Notes: generated by a model not told the origin, from the letters alone. Counted from the stretch's first letter, positions 1 through 5,418 are shown. The stretch: 5,945 nucleotides of DNA from Bacillota bacterium (GCA_030627585.1 DAOURU010000076.1:1-5945), one strand, 5' to 3'. Program-made: numbers and translations.

Positions 1-11
1 AGGTGGGGAGG
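1..11 (+). promoter_or_regulatory. Ribosome binding site of mlpA
   Basis: The purine-rich AGGTGGGGAGG lies just upstream of ATG 18. Its position decides the start: an alternative GTG at 3-5 falls within the binding site itself and would add five residues not expected in the family. Nothing further upstream is visible, so the promoter of mlpA is outside the window. Confidence 0.75.
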
Positions 12-17
12 TTCCTA

Positions 18-1271
18 ATGTACAATAAAACTGTTCTAGATAATGGGGTGCAGATTGTTAGCGAAGAAGTGCCAGGCGTTCATTCCGTTGCTTTTGGCAT
101 CTGGATCGGTACAGGTTCTCATTATGAAGACTCTACGGAAGCAGGTATTTCTCACCTGATCGAGCATCTCCTTTTCAAAGGAACCAAAAAGCGGACCGCC
201 AAAGAAATTGCAGAAACAATTGAATCCGTAGGAGGGCATCTCAATGCCTTCACAAGCAAGGAATACACTTGTTATTACGCGCGAGTTTTAGATGAACATC
301 TTCCTCTTGCAATCGACGTCTTAGCTGATATGTATTTCTCCCCTCTTTTTACTCCCGAGGATATTGAACGGGAAAAGAAGGTTGTTCAGGAAGAAATTCG
401 AATGTACGAAGATTCTCCGGATGAAATTATCCACGACATTTTTTCTCAAACAATTTGGGATGGACATCCCCTCGGCCGCCCGGTAATCGGAACAAGAGAT
501 TCAGTTGCTGCTCTATCGCGTGAAAAAATAATTTCTTTTTACGAACAACATTATTGCCCTTCCAAGTTGGTGCTGGCCCTGGCCGGCAATATTAAGCACG
601 ATAAGGCCCTTTCCCTTCTTAAGCCCCTTTTTGCAGGGGAACCCCCTAAAAATATTGAATGCCACACTACGCCGCCTCAAGCGAAAGCCGCCTTTAAGCA
701 CTTTTATAAACCCCTCGAACAGGTTCAACTTTGCTTGGGCGCCCCAGGTGTCTCCCAGCAAGACGAACAGATTTACACTTTACAAGTTTTAAATAACATT
801 TTGGGTGGAGGCTCAAGCTCCCGTCTTTTCCAAAAAATACGGGAAGAAAGGGGCCTTGTTTATTCCATTTATAGCTACTACGCGGCGTTTCGGGATACCG
901 GGTTATTTGTTATCTACGCCGGCACAAGTCCGGGTAATTTTAATGAAGTCTTGGAAGTAACCTGGGAAGAGATGAAAAGTATTGCTGAGGACGGTGTTAC
1001 ATCCGGGGAGTTAAACCGCAGCAAGGAACAAATCAAAGGAGGTCTTTTCATGGCTTCGGAAAGTGTTTCTCATAGAATGTACCGCCTTGGAAAGTCTCAT
1101 TTAATTTATAATCGTTTAATAACACCAGAAGAGGTTTTACAAAAAATTTACCTGGTGAGCCGGGAGGATGTCCAAAAATTAGCGCTTGAACTTTTAGAGC
1201 CAGCCCGGCTAACAGTAACTGTGCTTGGAAATCTAGATGCGAATCGGGTATTCCTTCCCTGGGCCAGGTGA
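18..1271 (+). CDS. mlpA: M16 family zinc peptidase (MlpA/YmxG-like)
   Basis: This is a 417-residue processing-peptidase-like protein of the M16B family, close in length to B. subtilis MlpA (YmxG, about 410 residues). The inverted zinc motif HLIEH is at residues 46-50, giving H46 and H50 as ligands and E49 as catalytic base. The third ligand is E126 in VVQEEIRMYED, at the spacing expected for M16. The C-terminal half has the glycine-rich loop and the RLFQKIREERGLVYS segment (about residues 270-290) typical of the family, so both homologous halves are present. There is no signal peptide, so it is probably cytoplasmic. I chose ATG 18 because GGGGAGG lies 6 bases before it; the in-frame GTG at 3 sits inside that ribosome binding site. 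The gene commonly sits upstream of ymxH and the dipicolinate/lysine genes in spore formers, but its physiological substrate is not evident here. The family call is very secure; the symbol rests on synteny and similarity. Confidence 0.95.
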   Translation: MYNKTVLDNGVQIVSEEVPGVHSVAFGIWIGTGSHYEDSTEAGISHLIEHLLFKGTKKRTAKEIAETIESVGGHLNAFTSKEYTCYYARVLDEHLPLAIDVLADMYFSPLFTPEDIEREKKVVQEEIRMYEDSPDEIIHDIFSQTIWDGHPLGRPVIGTRDSVAALSREKIISFYEQHYCPSKLVLALAGNIKHDKALSLLKPLFAGEPPKNIECHTTPPQAKAAFKHFYKPLEQVQLCLGAPGVSQQDEQIYTLQVLNNILGGGSSSRLFQKIREERGLVYSIYSYYAAFRDTGLFVIYAGTSPGNFNEVLEVTWEEMKSIAEDGVTSGELNRSKEQIKGGLFMASESVSHRMYRLGKSHLIYNRLITPEEVLQKIYLVSREDVQKLALELLEPARLTVTVLGNLDANRVFLPWAR

Positions 1272-1290
1272 TTTTCAATTTCAACAAATG
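1271..1290 (+). repeat. 20-base direct repeat, copy 1 (after mlpA)
   Basis: The sequence ATTTTCAATTTCAACAAATG starts at the last base of the mlpA stop codon. It matches 19 of 20 bases with 1669-1688, and the match ends abruptly on both sides. The two copies are 398 bases apart and bracket ymxH with most of its terminator. The core TTCAACAAAT (1280-1289) fits 9 of 10 positions of the SpoIIID consensus WWRRACARNY as I recall it from B. subtilis. Confidence 0.7.
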
Positions 1291-1319
1291 GCATAATTTT
1301 TCACTTAAAAACATAACAT
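1291..1319 (+). promoter_or_regulatory. Candidate SigmaE-type promoter of ymxH
   Basis: GCATAATT (1291-1298) fits the SigmaE -35 pattern GHATANNT. CATAACAT (1312-1319) fits 7 of 8 positions of the -10 pattern CATAHANT. ATA-to-CATA spacing is 16 bases, at the lower end of the usual range. Transcription would start near 1326, about 35 bases before the ymxH ATG. A mother-cell promoter suits a gene of a sporulation family. The match was made by eye in an A+T-rich gap, where such motifs arise by chance, so the call is tentative. Confidence 0.35.
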
Positions 1320-1360
1320 TGAGAGGGGAATTAGAAGGAGATTTTGCGGGGGGCTGAAAA

Positions 1361-1627
1361 ATGCGTCTCAGTGAACTTATTGGTAAAGAAATAATTAACA
1401 TTTTTGACGGTGCCCGTTTAGGTACAATTGGAGACTCAGATCTGATAATTGATCCGGAAAGTGGAGAAATTGAATCCATTATCCTTCCGCAACGCTCAAA
1501 TTTTTTTAATTTGTGGGTTGACCGTCAGGAATTGATTGTCCCCTGGGAGACTGTCAAAAAAATCGGAAGTGAAGTAATTATTGTAGAACTTGACCGAACA
1601 TATAATATTTATAAAAAATATTTATAA
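1361..1627 (+). CDS. ymxH: YlmC/YmxH family sporulation protein (PRC-barrel)
   Basis: This 88-residue protein consists essentially of one PRC-barrel-like beta domain. Recognisable segments are the N-terminal MRLSELIGKEIINIFDGARLG, the central DPESGEIESIILP, and the VPWETVKKIGSEVIIVEL stretch near the C terminus, all typical of the YlmC/YmxH family that is confined to endospore formers. It has no enzyme motif, signal peptide or membrane segment, and its molecular role is unknown. The ATG follows GGGGGG (1348-1353) at 7 bases; an AAGGAG further upstream (1335-1340) is too far away to serve. It lies 89 bases after mlpA and is followed directly by a strong terminator, so it ends a transcription unit. 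In B. subtilis ymxH is followed by spoVFA; here dapB lies between them. Length and family are secure. Confidence 0.93.
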   Translation: MRLSELIGKEIINIFDGARLGTIGDSDLIIDPESGEIESIILPQRSNFFNLWVDRQELIVPWETVKKIGSEVIIVELDRTYNIYKKYL

Positions 1628-1643
1628 AGGCAGCCAGATTTCC

Positions 1644-1673
1644 ACCCGGGCTTAACGCCCGGGTTTTTATTTT
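1644..1673 (+). terminator. Intrinsic terminator after ymxH
   Basis: A perfect 8-base-pair stem, ACCCGGGC (1644-1651) with GCCCGGGT (1657-1664), has a 5-base loop TTAAC. It is followed at once by a T-rich run (TTTTTATTTT, 1664-1673) and lies 17 bases after the ymxH stop. It should separate mlpA-ymxH transcription from dapB. There is no A-run on the 5' side, so it appears one-directional. Confidence 0.92.
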
Positions 1674-1688
1674 CACTTTCAACAAATG
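1669..1688 (+). repeat. 20-base direct repeat, copy 2 (after the ymxH terminator)
   Basis: The sequence ATTTTCACTTTCAACAAATG differs at one position from copy 1 at 1271-1290. It overlaps the end of the terminator T-tract. Its core TTCAACAAAT (1678-1687) carries the same 9-of-10 SpoIIID-like match as copy 1. Confidence 0.7.
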
Positions 1689-1721
1689 AAAACTATGTAC
1701 GGCTTACTTTAGCCCGCACTG

Positions 1722-1738
1722 GATTCTCTCATAGAATC
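1722..1738. repeat. Inverted repeat GATTCT-N5-AGAATC upstream of dapB promoter
   Basis: A perfect 6-base inverted repeat (1722-1727 and 1733-1738) with a 5-base spacer CTCAT ends 5 bases before the candidate -35 box at 1744. The layout suits a dimeric regulator binding beside a promoter. No T-run follows, so it is not a terminator. I do not recognise the operator, and a 6-base dyad can arise by chance. Confidence 0.4.
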
Positions 1739-1743
1739 GTAGA

Positions 1744-1772
1744 TTGACAGAAAGCACCGTTTATATGAAAAT
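1744..1772 (+). promoter_or_regulatory. Candidate vegetative (SigmaA) promoter of dapB
   Basis: A perfect -35 box TTGACA (1744-1749) is followed after 17 bases by GAAAAT (1767-1772), 4 of 6 to TATAAT. Transcription would start near 1779, giving a leader of about 70 bases. A separate promoter is needed because the terminator at 1644-1673 isolates dapB from upstream genes. The -10 is weak, so a regulator may assist. The leader is too short for a lysine riboswitch. Confidence 0.42.
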
Positions 1773-1849
1773 ATAAGGCAAGATTACAAGTAAAACAGAT
1801 TTTTTGGCAATTTGGGGAAGATGTTTGAAAATGAAAGGATGAGGTTTAG

Positions 1850-2653
1850 GTGAGCAGGGAAATTCGGGTAATTGTAACTGGAGCCGCGGGAAGAATGGGG
1901 CGGGAAGTAATAAAAGCCGTTCTCAAAGAAAAGGACTTAAACCTTGTGGGAGCCATAGATGTTAAAGAGATTGGAGCCGACGCGGGGGAAATGGTTGGCT
2001 CAACAAGTAACGGGGTTAAAATTCAGGCAGATTTACGCAAAGTTTTAGAAAATACTCAGCCTCATGTTTTAGTTGATTTTACGAATCCCCAGGCCGTGAT
2101 CAGGAATGCAAAAACTGCGTTAAACCACGGTGTTTCACCGGTGATTGGTACGACCGGGCTTGATGAAATTGAGATTCAGGAGCTTCGAAGGGTTGCTGAT
2201 AAGAATAACCTTGGGGTTTTAATTGCCCCAAATTTTGCTTTGGGCGCGGTTCTCATGATGGACTTCACCCGCCGGGCGGCTCGTTATTTTAAACATATAG
2301 AAATTATTGAACTTCATCATGATCAAAAAATTGATGCTCCGTCGGGTACTGCTTTAAAAACTGCCCAAATGATTGAGGAGGAAAGAGAGCCCTTTCGCCA
2401 GGGGCATCCGGAAGAATATGAAAAAATACAGGGAGCAAGGGGGGGAGAATGGAAAGGAATTAGAATTCATAGTGTCCGGCTGCCAGGTCTGATCGCCCAC
2501 CAGGAAGTGATCTTTGGCGCCCTGGGCCAGGTGCTCACCATCCGGCATGATTCTTTGAGTCGAGAATCATTTATGCCCGGGGTTATCTTAGGGATTCGAA
2601 AAATTCTTGATTTAAAAGGAGTGGTGGTGGGATTAGAAAAAATTTTGGACTAA
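1850..2653 (+). CDS. dapB: 4-hydroxy-tetrahydrodipicolinate reductase
   Basis: DapB reduces the DapA product to tetrahydrodipicolinate using NAD(P)H, the committed step towards diaminopimelate and lysine; it acts in the cytoplasm, usually as a tetramer. The 267-residue length is normal. The nucleotide-binding loop GAAGRMG is at residues 11-17, GTTG at 100-103, and the signature ELHHDQKIDAPSGTA at 154-168, with H156, H157 and K160 matching the catalytic His/Lys region (E. coli H159, H160, K163) and S165-T167 the substrate loop. The C-terminal IRHDSLSRESFMPG segment is also conserved. The start is GTG 1850; GAGGT at 1841-1845 and AAAGGA at 1834-1839 provide ribosome binding, and no earlier in-frame start exists. 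A strong terminator upstream makes it the first gene of its unit. The gene competes with dpaAB for the same intermediate and sits directly before them, a placement not seen in B. subtilis. Confidence 0.98.
   Translation: MSREIRVIVTGAAGRMGREVIKAVLKEKDLNLVGAIDVKEIGADAGEMVGSTSNGVKIQADLRKVLENTQPHVLVDFTNPQAVIRNAKTALNHGVSPVIGTTGLDEIEIQELRRVADKNNLGVLIAPNFALGAVLMMDFTRRAARYFKHIEIIELHHDQKIDAPSGTALKTAQMIEEEREPFRQGHPEEYEKIQGARGGEWKGIRIHSVRLPGLIAHQEVIFGALGQVLTIRHDSLSRESFMPGVILGIRKILDLKGVVVGLEKILD
2542..2580 (+). other. Imperfect long hairpin inside the 3' end of dapB
   Basis: CCGGCATGATTCT (2542-2554) can pair with AGAATC (2563-2568) and, after a 4-base bulge, with ATGCC-C-GG (2573-2580), giving 13 pairs with one further single-base bulge around an 8-base loop. 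A simpler reading is the perfect 8-base stem ATGATTCT/AGAATCAT (2547-2554 with 2563-2570). It encodes a conserved part of DapB, so protein constraint may explain part of it. There is no T-run after it. Confidence 0.35.
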
Positions 2654-2700
2654 GTATTTTAAATATGTGGAAACATGTCCCAAGAGACTAACCGAACAAG

Positions 2701-2729
2701 CACCTTCTTCCTTCCGATCTCATATACTG
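2701..2729 (+). promoter_or_regulatory. Candidate SigmaK (mother-cell) promoter of dpaAB
   Basis: CACC (2701-2704) matches the SigmaK -35 pattern mACm. With AC at 2702-2703, CATA starts after exactly 17 bases at 2721. The -10 CATATACTG fits CATANNNTA at all but the last base. CATATACT also fits the SigmaE -10 pattern CATAHANT, but no SigmaE -35 lies upstream. TATACT (2723-2728) resembles a SigmaA -10 but has no -35. Transcription would start near 2735, about 34 bases before the dpaA start. In B. subtilis the spoVF operon is SigmaK-dependent, which agrees with the site. Confidence 0.55.
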
Positions 2730-2754
2730 TAAACACCAGCAAAAGCGTGGTTGG

Positions 2755-2760
2755 AGGAGG
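2755..2760 (+). promoter_or_regulatory. Ribosome binding site fixing the dpaA start
   Basis: A perfect AGGAGG stands 8 bases before ATG 2769. The longer reading frame from TTG 2751 would place this site inside the coding region and leave the TTG with no binding site, so the later ATG is preferred. Confidence 0.85.
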
Positions 2761-2768
2761 GAAGTTGG

Positions 2769-3704
2769 ATGGGCTTGGATCTAAGCGGTATTAAAATTGC
2801 AGTCGTAGGAGGAGATAGGCGAGAACTTTTTTTAATTCCAGAACTTGCCCGTTTAGGTGCAAATGTTGCTGTGGCTGGATTTCCCCCCTGTCTTGAATTA
2901 AGCCAGGTCGAATTATGTAAAACTTTTGAAGCTGCCTTAAAAAATGTTAGTGTTATCATTTTTCCTATACCGGGAACAGATCCCCAAGGAATGATTAAAG
3001 CACTTGATGCAAACAGCAAACTTATGTTTACCCCTGAAATTGCCAAGATTATTCCGCCGGAGACCCTCATCATAATCGGCTCTGCAAGAGAATTTTTACG
3101 CGACTGGGCAATCCAATACAATTGGAAGTTAATAGAAATGGGAGAGCTGGATGAAGTTGCAATTTTGAATGCCATTCCTTCTGCCGAAGGCGCCCTGCAA
3201 ATCGCAATGGAACAATTACCGATTACAATTCACAACAGTAAATCCTTTGTACTCGGTTTTGGACGTTTGGGCAAAACTCTAACCCGGATGTTGCAAGGTA
3301 TAGGAGCACAAACAACTGTTGTTGCAAGAAAGCGCGCGGATTTGGCGCGCATTTTTGAAATCGGGTGTCGCCCCATCTCCTTCGCCCAGTTGCCGCGGGT
3401 AATTTCCGAAGCGGAAATAATTTTTAATACTGTGCCTGCTTTAATTCTCGATGAACAGATGCTCTCATTGCTCCAAAAAGAGGCTCTCATTATTGATCTC
3501 GCCTCATACCCAGGGGGAACTGATTTTGCTGCTGCCAAAAAACTAGACCTGAAGGCCATTCTTGCGCCTGGCTTGCCCGGAAAAGTAGCGCCTAAAACAA
3601 GCGGAAAGATCCTTGCCCAAGTTATTCCCCAACTTATTCTCCGTGAGTTGTCCCTCGATATACATGAGAATAGGTTAAAGGAGGGTGCTTGGGATGCGTC
3701 TTAA
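2769..3704 (+). CDS. dpaA: Dipicolinate synthase subunit A
   Basis: DpaA (SpoVFA) is the dehydrogenase-like subunit of dipicolinate synthase. With DpaB it oxidises the DapA product to dipicolinic acid in the mother cell late in sporulation; the acid is then imported into the forespore. The protein has 311 residues, slightly longer than the roughly 297 of B. subtilis. Residues 1-150 form an N-terminal alpha/beta domain (IAVVGGDRRE near 10-19). A Rossmann dinucleotide-binding domain follows, with VLGFGRLGKT at 161-170 (GxGxxG, G163-G168). The family signature DLASYPGGTDF is at 243-253, with LAPGLPGKVAPKTSGKI at 265-281. I chose ATG 2769 because AGGAGG (2755-2760) lies 8 bases before it; the TTG at 2751 overlaps that site. 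It overlaps dpaB by 11 bases, implying coupled translation of the two subunits. The call is secure. Confidence 0.97.
   Translation: MGLDLSGIKIAVVGGDRRELFLIPELARLGANVAVAGFPPCLELSQVELCKTFEAALKNVSVIIFPIPGTDPQGMIKALDANSKLMFTPEIAKIIPPETLIIIGSAREFLRDWAIQYNWKLIEMGELDEVAILNAIPSAEGALQIAMEQLPITIHNSKSFVLGFGRLGKTLTRMLQGIGAQTTVVARKRADLARIFEIGCRPISFAQLPRVISEAEIIFNTVPALILDEQMLSLLQKEALIIDLASYPGGTDFAAAKKLDLKAILAPGLPGKVAPKTSGKILAQVIPQLILRELSLDIHENRLKEGAWDAS
3332..3356 (+). other. Terminator-like hairpin inside dpaA
   Basis: GCGCGC (3332-3337) and GCGCGC (3345-3350) form a six-pair all-G/C stem with a 7-base loop, followed by ATTTTTG. The shape is that of a short intrinsic terminator, but it lies in frame within the Rossmann domain, where it encodes ARKRADLARIFE. 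It may be a chance result of codon choice or cause partial termination. Confidence 0.3.
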
Positions 3705-4287
3705 AGGGATCCGTGTGGGATTTGTCTTAACAGGTTCTCATTGTACCATTAAAAAAATTATTACGGAAATCGAAAAGATTGTTGAAGAAGGAGCAGATGT
3801 TTTTCCTGTCGTTTCCTATTCTGTCAGTTCGATGGATACTCGCTTTGGAAAAGCCTCTGATTGGTGCAAAAAACTCCAGGAAATTACGAAAAACCCAATC
3901 ATTAAAACAATCGTAGAGGCGGAACCGATTGGGCCTGGTAAACTATTTGATGTTCTTGTCGTCGCTCCCTGTACCGGAAATACCCTGGCCAAACTGGCAA
4001 ACGGCATCATAGATACCCCTGCTCTCATGGCAATTAAAGCGCATCTGCGCAATCAGCGCCCGGTCATTATTGCTGTTTCTACAAATGACGGACTTGGTCT
4101 TAATGCCAAAAATATCGGGACATTGCTCAATACGAAAAATATTTACATGGTGCCCTTCGGCCAGGATAATCCGGTTGCCAAGCCAAACTCTCTCGTAGCC
4201 CGGATTGAAAAACTTTTAGATACCATTTGTTTAGCCTTGGAAGGAAAACAGATCCAGCCTCTTTTAGTAGAATATAACACTAATTAA
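3694..4287 (+). CDS. dpaB: Dipicolinate synthase subunit B (flavoprotein fold)
   Basis: DpaB (SpoVFB) is the second subunit of dipicolinate synthase and belongs to the HFCD flavoprotein fold family (FMN-binding decarboxylase-like). It works with DpaA in the mother cell to make the spore-core calcium chelator. At 197 residues it matches the B. subtilis protein (about 200). Visible motifs are the N-terminal VGFVLTGSHCTIKK (8-21, phosphate-loop region), the APCTGNTLAKLANGIIDTPA block (91-110), and GQDNPVAKPNSLVA near 156-169, all typical of the subunit. ATG 3694 follows AAAGGAGGG (3677-3685) by 8 bases; the GTG at 3685 overlaps that site and is rejected. The start lies 11 bases inside dpaA, so translation is probably coupled. 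No promoter of its own is seen, so it should share the dpaA mother-cell transcript. The call is secure. Confidence 0.97.
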   Translation: MRLKGIRVGFVLTGSHCTIKKIITEIEKIVEEGADVFPVVSYSVSSMDTRFGKASDWCKKLQEITKNPIIKTIVEAEPIGPGKLFDVLVVAPCTGNTLAKLANGIIDTPALMAIKAHLRNQRPVIIAVSTNDGLGLNAKNIGTLLNTKNIYMVPFGQDNPVAKPNSLVARIEKLLDTICLALEGKQIQPLLVEYNTN

Positions 4288-4296
4288 ATAATCAAC

Positions 4297-4316
4297 GGCA
4301 GGAGGATCTTCCTGCT
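4297..4316 (+). promoter_or_regulatory. Hairpin between dpaB and asd, possible switch for asd translation
   Basis: GGCAGGAG (4297-4304) pairs with TTCCTGCT (4309-4316) around the tetraloop GATC, using six Watson-Crick pairs (GCAGGA/TCCTGC) and two G-T pairs. No T-run follows, so it is not a standard terminator. The 3' arm 4307-4315 can instead pair with GCAGGAGGG (4356-4364), the asd ribosome binding site, over nine contiguous positions including two wobbles. The two pairings exclude each other. It could also act as an RNA stability or processing element between sporulation and housekeeping genes. No protein-binding or ligand motif is recognised. Confidence 0.4.
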
Positions 4317-4370
4317 TCGACGTCAAAAACAATTATTTATCTAGAAAACAGCTTTGCAGGAGGGAACATA

Positions 4371-5387
4371 ATGGCAAAGTACCATCAAGTTGCTGTGATC
4401 GGCGCTACCGGAGCGGTCGGCCAGGAGATCCTTAAGATCCTCCAGGAACGCAATTTTCCTGTTGCCGATATAAAGGTACTGGCAAGTTCCCGGTCGGAGG
4501 GGAAGAAAATTAAATTTGGCTCTACAGAACTTGTAGTCGAAAGAGCAAAACCGGAAGCTTTTAAGGGGATCGAAATTGCCTTTTTTGCCGGGGGCCCTGT
4601 AAGTAAGGAACTTGTTCCTGAAGCCGTAAAACGAGGTGCGGTCGCGATAGATAATAGCAGTGCTTTCCGGCTTGAACCATCGGTGCCCCTTGTTGTCCCC
4701 GAGGTTAACCCGGAAGATGTAGAAAATCATCAAGGTGTGATTGCCAACCCAAATTGCTCTACCATTATTTTGGTCGTACCTCTCAAACCAATTCACGACG
4801 CGGCCCAGATTAAAAGAGTGGTTGTCTCGACATATCAGGCAGTTTCAGGTGCGGGAAGGGAAGCCGTTGATGAACTCCTTCTTCAAACTAAACAGGTATT
4901 ACAAGGCGAGCCGGTTCAACCTCAAATCTTTCCTTATCAAATCGCCTTTAACCTCATACCCCACATAGATACTTTCGGAGAGAACGGTTACTCGCGGGAG
5001 GAAATGAAGCTTCTCCTGGAAACACAAAAAATTCTTCACGATACCAAGCTTAAAATCACCGCAACAACCGTCCGGGTACCGGTGATTAGGAGCCACTCAG
5101 AATCAGTTAATATCGAAACTGAAAAGAAGCTTACGCCGGAAAAAATTCGGGAAATTCTAGTTCAGGCTCCCGGCGTTGTCGTTCAGGATGATTTGCCAGC
5201 TCTGCAGTATCCCATGCCATTATTTGCCTCTTACCGCGACGAAGTTTTCGTGGGAAGAATCAGAAATGATTATTCTCACGATCGGGCGTTCAATTTATGG
5301 ATTGCAGCTGATCAACTAAGGAAAGGTGCAGCAACAAATGCTGTTCAAATTGCGGAAATTCTTATTAAGCGCGATTTATTAAACTAA
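4371..5387 (+). CDS. asd: Aspartate-semialdehyde dehydrogenase
   Basis: Asd reduces aspartyl-4-phosphate with NADPH to aspartate semialdehyde, the branch point to lysine/diaminopimelate, threonine and methionine; it is cytoplasmic. The 338-residue protein has the N-terminal nucleotide-binding loop GATGAVG at 11-17, NSSAFR at 95-100, the catalytic NPNCS with C129, and [12 protein letters not shown] at 235-246 with the catalytic histidine H242. Length and motifs match the compact Gram-positive type. ATG 4371 follows AGGAGGGA (4358-4365) by 5 bases. It stands 83 bases after dpaB and 31 before dapA, with no terminator between asd and dapA, so these two are cotranscribed. In B. subtilis an aspartokinase gene, dapG, lies between them; it is absent here. 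No convincing promoter is seen upstream, though one would be expected because vegetative cells need the enzyme. The call is secure. Confidence 0.98.
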   Translation: MAKYHQVAVIGATGAVGQEILKILQERNFPVADIKVLASSRSEGKKIKFGSTELVVERAKPEAFKGIEIAFFAGGPVSKELVPEAVKRGAVAIDNSSAFRLEPSVPLVVPEVNPEDVENHQGVIANPNCSTIILVVPLKPIHDAAQIKRVVVSTYQAVSGAGREAVDELLLQTKQVLQGEPVQPQIFPYQIAFNLIPHIDTFGENGYSREEMKLLLETQKILHDTKLKITATTVRVPVIRSHSESVNIETEKKLTPEKIREILVQAPGVVVQDDLPALQYPMPLFASYRDEVFVGRIRNDYSHDRAFNLWIAADQLRKGAATNAVQIAEILIKRDLLN

Positions 5388-5418
5388 AAGTAAAATGCAA
5401 ATTAAAGGGGTGAGAGAC

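Noticed and set aside
458..476. Short inverted repeat GGGATG-GA-CATCCC in mlpA
   Set aside because: The loop is too tight for a stable hairpin in its full form, and it lies in coding sequence with no T-run, so chance is the simplest explanation.
1048..1479. 143-codon - strand frame across the mlpA-ymxH gap
   Set aside because: It is antisense to the ends of two well-supported genes and shows no recognisable domain. The other long - strand frames in the window were rejected for the same reason.
1699..1738. SigmaK promoter before dapB around CATA 1730
   Set aside because: CATAGAATC lacks the following TA, and no AC is found at the correct distance upstream.
1675..1849. Lysine riboswitch or T-box leader before dapB
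   Set aside because: The likely leader is only about 70 bases, far shorter than a lysine riboswitch, and I see no T-box sequence or terminator/antiterminator pair close to the gene.
2663..2678. Terminator after dapB
   Set aside because: ATATGT (2663-2668) and ACATGT (2673-2678) form only a weak stem with a wobble, and no T-run follows.
4317..4343. SigmaA promoter for asd
   Set aside because: TCGACG as -35 (4 of 6) and TATCTA as -10 (3 of 6) are too poor and are badly spaced, although a vegetative promoter here would make biological sense.
4741..4968. 75-codon + strand frame within asd
   Set aside because: It lies wholly inside asd in another frame, has no family resemblance, and asd is intact with all catalytic residues.
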